Source: Norana najaformis
Lineage: Eukaryota; Annelida; Clitellata; Crassiclitellata; Hormogastridae
DNA: 64,000 nucleotides
Direction of reading: 5' to 3'
Assembly (NCBI GenBank): GCA_964023275.1
Contig: OZ029914.1
Location: forward strand, 12,072,341 to 12,136,340
Under the pieces are notes generated by a model. It was not told where the DNA came from. It worked only from the letters and a program-made list of their open reading frames with translations, and ran no database searches. Of this stretch, positions 21,232-31,799 are shown in pieces (the stretch's first letter is position 1; the number at the start of each line of letters is the position of its first letter). Made by a program: the position numbers and the translations under genes.

Positions 21232-22262
21232 TTACACTTCCGGAAGAATACAAATTTGACCCAGTTTTAGTTTATACAATCTGTGAAAAAGTCACAAAAG
21301 CGGCAAAGAATTTTGTCAAAGGATTGACGATCTTAGACAAAGAATTGTTTGTTGTGAGCGATAAGAGTTCAGAAGTTAAAGTTTACGAAATGAAGAAATT
21401 CAGGTTCAATCGTGCATGGGATTTGAAGGAATTAATTCGTCCATTGGACATAGCATCCTGCAACAGAAATAAATGTCTCTACATCTTCGATTACAAAGGC
21501 GATGAGAAGTCAAATGAAATCTTGAAAGTTGATCGAGATGGAAAATTAATAAAAAAATGGTTAACAGAAAGCGATTATGGATTGTGTCTATCTGTTTCAG
21601 ATGAATCGAATGTCATTTTGACTGTTCATGAAGAGCATAAATTAAAAGAATATTCGTCAGAGGGAAAATTGATCCGTGAAATCAATCTCTCATCAGACCC
21701 AGATATTCGTTATCCATTCCAAGCTATAAAACTGATGAATGGTCATTTCGTGGTCAGTCATGCAGGTCCTGATGGCGATCGGCATGGAGTGTGTGTTGTG
21801 GAAGTAAATGGAAACAAAATAATTATTAGGAAGTCATTGGTTGGGAAACCTGGATCCATCACCGGAGAAATGAGTGGTCCGTTCCATTTGGCCGTTGATG
21901 GAAATCGATTCGTGATGATCGCTGATGCAGGAGAGAGACGAGTTGTTTTAATGAATCTAGATTTAGAATTTAAACGAGAGATTATTCCAAAAAACAAACA
22001 CGGATTAGGACGTCCTTTCAGGATTCTTCTGGATCAGATAAATCGTCGACTGTTTGTAGCTGACAAAAAGTGGGACTCTGAGGAATCAATGAAACCTGGT
22101 CCAATTTTGATCTTTGATTTAGGTAATTTTAATACGCCCCGATCTTTCACTAAAAAAATGAAAACAATACTGTTCTGCAAATCCTATCCTGATTCTTCCT
22201 ATTCGCTATATCTCTCCGCTCCAATTCGACACACCATCCACCGCACCCGTCTGCCTGCCTGA
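21232..22262 (+). CDS. Gene 1 exon 7: NHL-like beta-propeller
   Basis: The acceptor is ttttcag| in phase 1, and the open frame runs to TGA at 22262. It contains about six propeller blades of 40-50 residues, with recurring signatures LFVVSD...VKVYE, CLYIFDYK...ILKVD, VILTV...LKEYSS, GHFVVSH, RFVMIADAGERRVVLMN and RRLFVADKK...ILIFDL. These resemble NHL/SMP-30-type six-bladed propellers, which bind proteins or RNA. There is no signal peptide of its own; behind the TM exon it would be cytoplasmic. The last 45 or so residues come from a LINE fragment. Alternatively, a donor G|GTAATT at 22122 gives an 891-nt phase 1-1 exon that could join cassette 2. Confidence 0.78.
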
Positions 22263-22397
22263 CTCTTGGATATTGAACCGAACCCTGCCTGCCTATCCAT
22301 TTGGTTTTGATTCATCGCCTGCAAATTAGGTGGTCCCTCGATTTACCTTTCGTTGGGTGTTTAAGAAAACTCGACCTTATGATTACAATTACGATAA
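22130..22397 (+). mobile_element. LINE 3'-end fragment fused to the propeller exon
   Basis: Translation from 22150 (MKTILFCKSYPDSSYS) and the following non-coding part match the C-terminus and 3' UTR of the minus-strand LINE at 32625-33165 (KTLFFQKSFPDSS, then LPA and stop). It ends with 'attacaattacgataaag' near 22397. This 5'-truncated insertion replaces the normal end of the propeller gene, which in gene 2 ends with a short ILQFPK and stop. Confidence 0.75.
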
Positions 22398-22569
22398 AGC
22401 CCCCATTGATTACTTTTTTCGATGAACATGAGCAGGGAATGTAAAACAGTTGCCTAATAAATCCTCAATGTTTTCTTATAAAATAATGAGTACTAATGAG
22501 TTTAATACGTAACTACACATAAGTTTCAGAGAGACATAGTTTTGTCTGATCTGTTCATTAAAGTCCGTA

Positions 22570-22705
22570 CATGGCACCTTATATGGCGTGGCGTCCATTC
22601 AAACGGTCTGCGGAAGTGAAGATTCTCACCAGCTAAATTCATTGAGCGATGAGCAGGGTCGAGACCATACGGTCGCGGTAGAAGAATATGTAAATTTACA
22701 TTTTA
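22570..22705 (+). repeat. Interspersed repeat family R130, copy 2
   Basis: It shares 'cattcaaacgg', 'aaattcattgagc' and 'gagcagggtcgagaccatacgg' with the copies near 41.96-42.13 kb and 40.04 kb. It lies inside the second cassette unit, between conserved blocks that are contiguous in the other units, so it is an insertion. Confidence 0.6.
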
Positions 22706-22898
22706 CTTTTAAATTGTGCAGTTCAGTTTGAGAAATAAGAGAAAGGAAAAGACAAGACCTATGGAAAGTCTTTGCAAATTACGTTACAATAATGTTTTAG
22801 CCATATCTTGTCTTTCTAAAAATGAGCTTAGGTTATCTTTCAATGCACAATGACTGATAATAGTAACATTTCTCTCATTTTTTTGATTTACAAAATAG

Positions 22899-22979
22899 GA
22901 AAACCAATGCTGACTACGCCAAAAGAAAAAGATGGGGAACAAGAAACACCAAAAGAGCCGCCAAGACCAATCGATACAG
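22899..22979 (+). CDS. Cytoplasmic cassette exon 2
   Basis: 81 nt, phase 1-1, acceptor aaaatag| and donor G|GTTAAA. It encodes (R)KPMLTTPKEKDGEQETPK and onward, charged and disordered-looking like cassette 1, but the tyrosine is gone. No stop or frameshift is seen. It could follow exon 5 (TM) or the propeller exon in frame. Whether it is ever spliced in cannot be told from sequence. Confidence 0.55.
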
Positions 22980-24248
22980 GTTAAACATACAAATTCGTAA
23001 TGGCTGGTTATGTTGTAATCACTTAATCAGTAATTAATCAATAGTTCTGATCAAGTTTATTCAACATTGTCTATGTTTGTTTGTTTGTTGTCTATGATTT
23101 TGCAATTGTTATTTTACTACTTTATCTAAACTACCATTATTTTCAATATAATCGACCAAATCATTTGGATAGCTCAAACAATATGAAGCCTATCATATAA
23201 ATTATGGGGGACGGAGCCTAAACTCAGGCGGGTGCTTGGATTTGTTAAAGCAACATGCAAATGTGGTTCCTTTTCCTCTCTGTCAATTCCCAATGGTTTG
23301 AGGTTTGAATGCAAATTAAGCTAAACGTAGACTCTAGAAACGAAGAGAGACGAACAGTTATGACTGACTGGCTTATCCAATCTGCCGCTGTTATGCCTTT
23401 ATGCATGGAGGAAATGTCAAGGTAGGCCTATAGTCCGGCACAGACTCCTAATCTCTTGGGGAATGTCACTTGCATCTGTTCCTGCATAGAATCTCATGGA
23501 TTTTATTGTCTTTACAATTGACTCATCTGTGTTCTGCTGAATGCGGTACATATTGACAGCTAAACACACCAAGTTTGAAGTCACAGTGAATCGAATTCAT
23601 TCCGGAGAATGAGGTGGCATCATTGTAATATAATTAAAAGTATTCAACTAAATATATAGAGAAAACATCATGCTGTCAATGCGTACGCAGACTCTCAAAT
23701 GTCTCCGGTAATAAAGACTAATGCATAGTTCACAACATGCAAACAATTAGACCTATACGATACTGAAATATTAAAGTCTCATGCAATTAACCAGAGGTAC
23801 ACACAATTAACACAGATAACACTTCACACCCCTAGCTTGCTCTATTGATATAATATTATAAGCCTCCTGGAGGCTTAAGCTTATTTTGTAAGTTAGTTTA
23901 AAATTCAAAGGTATTTTTTAAAACAACTGAAAACATGCACTTTCAATGTACAAGAAAATTGTCAAGATAAAATGGACTGATAATGTAAATAGAAAGACCT
24001 AAACATTTACTCTATCAGTAGCATAATAATAGACAAATTTCTGTGTCTGTGCTAATTTATTATCTTACATGGAAACTTTCTAAGAATGACATCGCAGAAA
24101 GCGAACGGTACACTTTGCTGAATTATTTGAATTCACGTTATGAGTTAGGTCCACCTAACAAACTGCCCACACATACAGAATTATATCCCAAGTCAGAATC
24201 AACATACCTGGAGTGGGACCCATCGTCTGCGTGAATGTATGTATGTAT
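22980..24248. other. No recognisable gene
   Basis: Intronic or intergenic AT-rich DNA following cassette unit 2. I saw no domain, RNA gene or transposon end here. One 190-nt open frame at 24043-24234 has no recognisable features. Confidence 0.5.
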
Positions 24249-24535
24249 GGGTACACGTACTCATTCCGTACATTTAAAAGGTAATTATTCGTCTAGTGCT
24301 TCGTTGACACATGGTGTTTCGCAGGATTTAGTGCTTGGTCCTCTTTTGGTTACATTATACACCGCACCACTTAGTATACTCGACAGTCATTCACTGGGAT
24401 ATAATTTCTATGCTAATGACACTCAAATTTACATTTCTTTTGACAGTTTGTCTTGTCACTCATCTGTGCAACTATTGTTCGTTGCCTTTGAGGCGGTGCA
24501 TTCTTGGATGGCGGCTAATAAATTCCAATTACAAT
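24249..24535 (+). mobile_element. LINE RT fragment
   Basis: Plus-strand fragment encoding HGVSQDLVLGPLLVTLYTAP (a degraded GVPQGSVLGPLLF block) and FYANDTQIYI (degraded YADDTQ), then SWMAANKFQL. Both catalytic motifs are damaged. It is cut off abruptly at about 24536, where another LINE in the opposite orientation begins. Confidence 0.75.
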
Positions 24536-25374
24536 TATGGAGTAAGCAATGTATTAAAGTATGATGGAAGGCTGGTGTTATGTGCTTTAAAGGCCAAGCA
24601 TGCAGTCTTAAACTAAATACGCCATTTTACAGGAAGCCAGTGAAGTTCACGAAGGCAATCTAATGCATTTTATGAAGAAAAACATTGCAAAAGCACAGAG
24701 AATGCTGAACTCTCTGAAGCTTTTAAGATTAAAAGAGGATATACAATGTAGTACCGCATTTGCATAGTGTAGTCGAAAATCAAATGCACAAGCAACTGCT
24801 TTGGCCACGTCGTCAGTCAGAGAATGCCTGCTGTGACGAAATGTTCTGATCTAATAGAAACAAGATCTGCAAATTGAAGACACCTACGAAGTCATATTGG
24901 ACCAGTTATCAGTGGTGGCATCTAGAGGTCTAATTTTGTATGATGTCGGTTCATGCAAGGTCAACAGGTTCTTGAGAAGAGAAAGACTGCATACGCTAGT
25001 GGGTTGTAGAAAGAATTGCCTCTGACTTATCCGGGTTGATTGCAAGGTCATTGAAGCAGAACCAAATGTGAAGTGAGGACAAGCAGAGTGAGGAATCTGT
25101 GGTAGAGAGTGAGAGAGAGATAGTTAGGTAGGTAGGTAGGTATGTAGATGCTGTAGATAGACAAATACTCAATAAATAGATAGGTAGATAGGGAGGTAGA
25201 GAGATAGATATAAAGATAGATGGATGGATGGATGGATGGATGGATGGATGGATGGATGGATGGATGGATGGATGGATGGATGGATGGAATGACGGATGGA
25301 CTGATGGAAGGAAGGTTGGATGTATGGATAGATAAATCGATTGATCGACAGAGAGATAGATGGATGGATGGATG

Positions 25375-25439
<65 letters not shown>

Positions 25440-25700
25440 TTAGTTAGATGGAGTGAGAGCGAGAGAGAAAGAGAGCAATGATGAGTAGAGTTTCAAAAGC
25501 ATAATGCTGGATCATTGTATTACGAATGCGTGCAATTTGAAAAATGGACGAAATAAAGATTGAAAGAAAGAGGCGCAAGGACATGACCATGAAGTGCACC
25601 TAAACGACAGACAACAGGATAGGAGCGAGATGTGTTAATTGCACCTCGACGAGAGCTATCATTAACATAAGAAAAGCATGCATGAGAACAAAGTATTGCG
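24536..25700 (-). mobile_element. LINE split by an expanded microsatellite
   Basis: A minus-strand LINE closely related to 33579-34500: 'gaagccagtgaagttcacgaag' at about 24631 corresponds to 33800, and 'tgcgtgcaatttga' at 25526 corresponds to 34353. The RT piece SYVNDSSRRGAIN...LGALHGHVLAPLSFNLYF is at 25520-25680. Between 25085 and 25470 the related copy has only a short 'gagagagagc' run, whereas here about 380 bases of tetranucleotide repeat have grown. Confidence 0.78.
25100..25470. repeat. (GGAT)n / (GATA)n / (GTAG)n microsatellite
   Basis: Blocks of TAGG, then GGAT (about 18 units), then GATA (about 16 units). It lies within the LINE copy at 24536-25700. Confidence 0.93.
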
Positions 25701-25849
25701 TTTTCTTCTTTTGACTGGTAATTTAAGACGTGCTTTCGGGAGATCGCAGTAAAATCTTTATTTATACAATTCTGTTGTATTAACAAACGGGCGATGAGCC
25801 CATGGACTTAAAGAAAGAAATTTATATTCATGACGAAACGACGCTTGAT

Positions 25850-26050
25850 TCTATTAGGCGCCGACCAACCGACTTTGAGCATTAATGCGAAGACGAGATA
25901 CTTCATCATGGTTCAGGTGTATGAACCATCCTCAAAGGCTACTGAAGAATACATCGGCCAGTTCTATGAGGAGCTGGACTCATTCACTAAGCAAGGCCCA
26001 AAACGAGACGTCCTGCTACTGATGGGGACATCAACGGGTGTAGCGATCCT
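25850..26050 (+). mobile_element. LINE endonuclease scrap (RTE-like)
   Basis: A short open frame reads MVQVYEPSSKATEEYIGQFY...RDVLLLMGTSTG. This matches the middle of the AP-endonuclease domain of RTE-type LINEs, in which the corresponding pattern is QVYAPT...FY..L...VMGDFN. The catalytic GDFN box has become GTST. No RT follows, so it is an isolated remnant. Confidence 0.6.
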
Positions 26051-26059
26051 CCCTTCAAT

Positions 26060-26800
26060 TCGCGTTTGTATTTGTTAAGCTAAGCTGAGAACAGCTTACT
26101 TACCTACTTAGTGTATAATAGTTTAATGTAGTTTGCTTGTAGTAGCAGTTTTGTATATATAGGCTGTGGTTAGTATAGTTCGGTAAGCAGGCCAGCATAT
26201 TACAGTATTAGCTAGACTATAGGACACGGCCAATTAAAGTAGAAACATGGGCTTAATGAATTATATGAGACTGTGCCACGTCACCACGGCGGATTATAAC
26301 CTATATGACGATTTTACAAAGGAACTAACCTGATATGATGGATCAGATTTGAAAATTGAACACTGGATTATGTCATCGAGCAGACAATAATTGTAATGGA
26401 CGGTTGGCAATGTTCATGCGCAAAACAGCGATGACGTTTGGCCGCCATTGGAGAATCAAACGACTTTTACGGTATAATAGGAGGTTTCCTGAGTTCAATC
26501 AGAGAGATACGTTCGTTGGTGCCTGTTGCTATAGACGTGGAGAAACACCTTCGGAAACCTTCGTCGCGTCGTGCCGTCGCGTAATGTCGTGCTTGAGATC
26601 GAACGTTCCTTAACTTCGATTGTCATACAAGTTAAAAGTGTCCTAAGCGTACTGCAATATGGGGTTGCGCTTTGACGAGAGGATTGAAGAAGTGAATCTT
26701 GACAAGTGATTTAAATGACGATAGCTAGTTGGCAAGTCCGAGTTTTTGTGATAATCAATTACACATACGTGGAGCACAGGTCTCCCTTAGTAATTGATAT
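26060..26800. other. No recognisable gene
   Basis: Contains an open frame at 26356-26613 (arginine-rich, 85 codons) without any domain I know. Nothing else is supportable. Confidence 0.45.
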
Positions 26801-26804
26801 TACT

Positions 26805-27235
26805 TAGGGAGGTCTGCATAAACTACAAATGGTTCAAAATTCTCTGTCCATAACCATAATAAAAACACCTAAATATTAGCATATCAAGCCAATATTACAC
26901 TTAATGGTCTGGCTACCCACTGTGCAAAGAATATATTTCAAACTATGCCTTATAGTTCACAAATACATTTAAATTAGCCAACGTATCTCTGTTCCATGTT
27001 CCCTCCTCATACCAACAAATTTCGCATTCAATCAATGGACACTGTGACTCTTGCTGTGTCCAGCACCAGAATAGTGTTGGGCTCTCGGGTCTTCTCGGTA
27101 GTTTGTCCAAAGCTTTGGAATTCAATGATCGGTTCAGTTAGTTCTGTCAGGTATAAACTAAAGATGCATCTGTTTCAACTTGCCTACCTACGACTGCTTG
27201 GCTTCTGGTTTATGTGACCTATCGGAATTCGACCT
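26805..27235 (+). mobile_element. LINE 3' fragment
   Basis: The nucleotide sequence from 'aaactacaaatggttcaaaattctct' to 'cggaattcgacctgg' matches 20375-20800 of the LINE at 19540-20915. The encoded RT C-terminus is full of stops. The end runs into an ATGT microsatellite. Confidence 0.8.
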
Positions 27236-27239
27236 GGCT

Positions 27240-27355
27240 TGTATATTTGTATGTATATATGTAATAATTTATGTATGTATGTACGTATGCATGTTCGTTT
27301 GTACGTACCTATGTATGTATGCTTGTATGTATATGTATGTATGCACGCATGTTTT
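27240..27355. repeat. (ATGT)n microsatellite
   Basis: Imperfect GTAT/GTAC tetranucleotides. Open frames full of Cys-Met-Tyr-Val across it are artefacts of the repeat. Confidence 0.85.
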
Positions 27356-27359
27356 TTAT

Positions 27360-28195
27360 ACGTACTGTGACGGAACACCGGGTGCCTTTGTCCCTCTCGG
27401 AGGTTGGTCCAAATGTTGATCTGGAGGATGACCTAACCAGCTTCATCCCAAATACTTATTTGTAGCTCAAGGTTCCCGTTGTCTATAAAAAAGCAGAGTC
27501 ACTGAGGTCTTCTCGTTTCAACTTTTATTGCGCCATTACAAAATTCCATAAACTCCGGTTTGTTTTCGACGTAAACTACGAGATTGATAGTGAAGCGAAT
27601 GCAGAGTGAACCGGGAAGACTTTGCTATCGATCGTGCAGTATGTGAATCGGCCGATTGATTGTTTTGAACGATTATAGCGGTGTTTTCATCATGAAGATT
27701 ATGTGTATCATACAAAGGGTGTATAGCGTCACGTGCCTGAGGCAGCCGCATCAAACGGTCCTGACCGATTGTGCTGACAACCAAATAACTGTTTAGCAAT
27801 GTCGATACGATCGACTTTCAATTGTGTGGCTTAAGGATGTAACAATAATTTTAAGGCCCGAAACCAAGGCCGCCGGAATACGATTTCATGGTATGTTTAT
27901 TTTATGTTTTTTTGTTGTTCTTTAATGTGTAAGCTTCGAAATTAAATGCAAACAGTCTCGTTTTAAGTTTGATTGCGTGTGCCGTTCGCATTTTGGAAAA
28001 TGTATCGTTTTAGCGTCCCCGATTTATTTATTTGTGTTTTAGTACTTTTGTTTAATGTATAGGCCTAAGCTTCGAATTTAAATGCAGACAGTTTCATTTA
28101 AACGACGATAGCATGTCATGTTTTCTATTGGAACAAATTGAACATTTAATATAGACAGTGTAATTTGAACCAACAATTACCTAATTACTTATTGC
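27360..28195. other. No recognisable gene
   Basis: The flank of the P-like element. I could not identify its terminal inverted repeat here. Confidence 0.45.
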
Positions 28196-28199
28196 TAAC

Positions 28200-29320
28200 A
28201 AACAGATCGTGGTGCAAGTGAATAACGTTTCCACCTACTGTTATAGGTTTCCAAAAGATCCGAAACTCAGAAAGAAATGGCTAATCCGTGTGCATCGTGA
28301 CGACTGGGAACCTACTGATTACTTATGTATCTGTTTCGTTCACCAAGTGGGCTTTCATTGACAATTTGCAAAAGTTTCAGACAATAGAAGGTATGCGACC
28401 AGGCAACAAGCTGCATGAGAGGCATGTTCAACGGTCCAGCAGAAAATAAAAGTGAAAGTTGCTAGTACTTTAAAAAAGTTGCCAGCTCTTAGTGCTTCTG
28501 TAGCTAACGCTTTAGTGTTCTGTGAGACAACATTGAACCTGCCATAATTTGAAGGATGTGAAGCGACTGATAAGTTCATTCAAACAGTTGATCACCTGTT
28601 CGATTTGCTTAATATAGTCACAATCCTATTCCTCGTGGATACAAGGCACCAATGTGGATAACAAATGAAGCAATCTGGAGAGCTTTTGTTGCTGAAGCAC
28701 AGAAGTACTTACGCGAATTGAAATTAACTTCTGGACAACTAGTAAGCCAGAAATTAAGGTTGCACAAGGCAGCTGTTATTGGTTTCATACTGTCCAGCAT
28801 GAGTGCAGTGTCATTATTTGACACACTTGTGAAGGATGAATCTGCTTTGAAATACCTGTTGACGTATAAAGTGAGCCAGAATCATCTTGAGCTCTTCTTC
28901 AATTCTGCACGAAGCCGTGTATGATGGAACAATGACTCATCAGCGTTCCCTTTGAAAGCAGTTTGGAAAAGACTGCAGTTACAGGAAGTGAAAACTTGCA
29001 ACTGTATGTCCAGTTTTAAACATTTCATCACGAATAGAGAGACAAGAACAGTCTGATATATAAACTATTGCAACTCTACGACTCACTGATACCTTGATTA
29101 AGGTGGCCGATGAATCCATGATTCTGAAACTTATGGAGCAAAGATTGAAACTGGCACTTTGTCAAACTTTGTAGAAAATGCGGTGGCGTATAATGCTAGT
29201 TTTGTTTTTCGCAAGTTAACAAAACATCTTGCTTGCAAAGATTGTAGAGATGCCCTGTGTTTGGTCAAAGGCGGTGATGAACCGTTTCCTACAGATGTTG
29301 GACTTCTGGAAACCAAAAAC
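28200..29320 (+). pseudogene. P element/THAP9-like transposase relic
   Basis: Broken pieces appear in the order expected for P-type transposases. A THAP zinc-finger remnant lies at about 28240-28362 (YRFPKDPKLRKKWL, then PTDYLCICFVH). A middle piece follows at 28450-28620 (KVKVASTLKKLPALSASVANAL, then DHLFDLLNI). The C-terminal region is at 28640-28924 (KAAVIGFILSSMSAVSLF, LLTYKVSQNHLELFFNSARSR), and a tail lies at 29165-29290 (FRKLTKHLACKDCRDAL). The RNase H catalytic core between THAP and the middle piece is deleted and stops are frequent, so it is dead. Confidence 0.8.
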
Positions 29321-31130
29321 TGTTGAGGTCTCCTGCGACCTTCTAACGATGTTGTTATACTCTGCAAAGCTAGCGAGTCACGATTCCGAAGGAAGATGGG
29401 TCCAAAAGACAAAAACCAGTAATTGCTATAAATCTGAAAAAAGGTTCTGATAATTGTCCAAGGTTTATTACAAATTTCAGTTTGTATTCAATTTTGTATC
29501 CTCCATGTTATCCTTTCTTATTTAGCAGACGAACTGCATAAATTTAGAATGAAAGTAGAATGAAGGATGCTTGGCTTGAAGTCCATTCACCATCTTTTCG
29601 TGGTCAACTTCAGGGTGCATATCCAACTCCGATGATATGTGATTCTCCCAATAAATTATGACACAATGATCACTTCTGTCACAGGTTTGAATGAATAGAG
29701 CCCGACTCCGACAGCTAGGCTTGCATCAAAGAGAATCACCGCAGCGATGATTAGACCTCTACCAGTCAAGCAGTCTTGTTTGTGAAGGCGACGTCCAGGT
29801 GTAGGAGCAAAAGTACTGACTGACGTATAAGAATGCACTACAAAAGAAAGTTTAACAGCAGAGAACAAAAAACAACTCAACCTTCATGAAAAAATGAAGT
29901 GTTACAGCAGAGGAAAGAAAGAAAATACAAAGGCAAGGCTTCAGGGAGGTCTACTGCCATCTTCTCAACAGATAAAACCATCAAATATTTTAAAGGAAAA
30001 GTCAAAGGTTCAAAAGAACGAAAAGAAAGACAGTGATGAAGAGATATTTTGTATTGTGTGTGGCTACTTTTATAAAGAGAACAGGGTGTAGAACAAAACA
30101 TATAATCGCTGATCGCATGAAGACTGTGCAGACTTAAGCCATCTTGATTTTTACTACCGGCCAAATAATAACTTATGACGTAACTTCCTGGAATCAATTG
30201 AATGAGAAATTACATATGTTGCTTACAAATAGAAACAATAGATTTAGTTTTTCCTGCTTTTTTCTTGGGAAATGTCCTTAAAGTTGTTTAATCTTAATTG
30301 GTTGTCAGTGTTAGTGATTTATAATCCTTGTCGTTTTTTTAATGTTTTAATATGATTCGGTGGCGCAGAGAATTTGCAAGTGCGTTAAGTAAGAATCCCG
30401 AAGTCTGAAATCTGATAAAGCTGCTTTAAAACTGTAATGATTTCCATCTTCTGTTGTAGAATCAGGTAATTGTATAACATGTCTCACCCTCTACAGTGTT
30501 TATTCATATTCCACCCGTGTCAAGTAATGCATGGAATAAATAAAACTACACACCCAATTGCGTCTGTACCAGTTAATAGAATAATTCCTCAGGTGGATCC
30601 ATATTATAAGCCTCCTCCCTACTTCTTACGTAAATAACATACTATAATTTGTATTTTTTCTTCTAAGTTTCTAACAAACTTTGTTACTTTCCTTTACTGA
30701 AAACATTCACGAACAAACAAACAGAATAAATCAAAAGCATTTCCATAGTTTAACGAGACATACTGTACCATTGTACACACATGGGCTGAGTCTGCACAGC
30801 GGGTCCAGGTCGCTTAACGAATGTGGTTTTATAACGCGCAGCGTTATTTGCTGGCTGCGTTCTGTCTACATTATGTATATCATTGACAACTGCGGTTTAG
30901 GAATTATTCCTAGACCAACTTTGACTAAATTTAAAGCATGAAAGACCATTGCTGAAATGTTGGACTTTCTTTGGAAATTTTAAATTTGCAATATTAATTC
31001 TATATTGGACACTGAAAGAAATTACTTTCCGTTAAAAAAGACTGAATTTCGAAACGCTTTTTTCGAATCGAAAGGCTATCCATCTATTGAAATGATCTCA
31101 GAAATGCACTTCAATTGCCGCTTAGACCCA
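29321..31130. other. No gene; start of cassette unit 3
   Basis: 29321-30880 holds nothing I can name. From about 30890 the sequence is homologous to 18150-18380 (shared 'ctatattggacac', 'cccatatttaggaat'), marking the start of the third cassette unit. Confidence 0.55.
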
Positions 31131-31558
31131 TATTTAGGAATGTGTATTTTTTAATATTTCTCATTCTTTGCCTCTTTTTCTGTCTGTGAGTTTGTATCAT
31201 AATTTGTTTATTTCGTTATATATAATTATCATACCCAAAATCATTCGGTGGGTATTAGCAGGCAATGTCAGACAGTTGCTTTAAAAATCCATAATTTTTT
31301 AAATAAAATAATGCGTAAAACAGTTTCGTGCATAAAACAACACAATAGGTTCAGATCGATACAATTTTATTTAATCTGTTCATTAAAATTAGCATTTCAC
31401 TTTGAGACACAATTGAGACAAACAGATCAGATCCAGAGAAAGTCAGTTTTAGCCATATATTGTCTTACCAAGAATGAGTTTAGGTTACCTTTCGCTGCAC
31501 ACTGACTGATACTTTAACATTTCTGCATTTTGTTGTTTTACATAAACAAAAAATTCAG

Positions 31559-31633
31559 TGATTGAATCGATGGAAGAACCAGAACTAGAAAAAGACCCGG
31601 AAGAACAAGAGCGGGAAAGCCTAATCGGTACCG
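31559..31633 (+). CDS. Cytoplasmic cassette exon 3
   Basis: 75 nt, phase 1-1, acceptor attcag| and donor G|GTTAAA. The ancestral acceptor position (tttaca-t) has lost its AG and a site 10-12 bases downstream supplies a new one. It encodes a very acidic peptide, ESMEEPELEKDPEEQERESL, with no tyrosine. It is open in frame and joins in phase both to the TM exon and to the lectin exon at 35682. Confidence 0.5.
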
Positions 31634-31799
31634 GTTAAAACTATAATTTTTTATGGCTGTCTGTAATATAATTTAGCCTAAGTTTTGCCAAAAGTTCTAC
31701 TTAAGTTTATTCAACATTATCCAGGTTTTTCCTACGATTATGATAATTATCGTTTTGACTTCTTCAGTGCAGTATTTATGCACCTAATAATTAGGTGCC

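Larger units (their letters stand above)
6042..22262 (+). other. Receptor gene 1: Ig-Ig-Ig-TM-tail-propeller
   Basis: Gene model assembled by eye: coding exons 6042-6102, 6462-6761, 7325-7645, 17138-17383, 17794-17889, 18806-18889 and 21232-22262. All introns are GT-AG and phase 1, and the joined frame is 713 codons with no internal stop. It predicts a type I membrane protein: signal peptide, three Ig-like domains, one transmembrane helix, a short cytoplasmic link and a cytoplasmic beta-propeller. The 9.5-kb third intron holds a Gypsy element with a nested LINE; the sixth holds a LINE. Ligand and function are unknown. Ig ectodomains, tandem duplication, pseudogene copies and an ITIM-like tyrosine resemble recognition or immune receptor families, but I do not recognise a named homologue. 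Confidence 0.75.
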
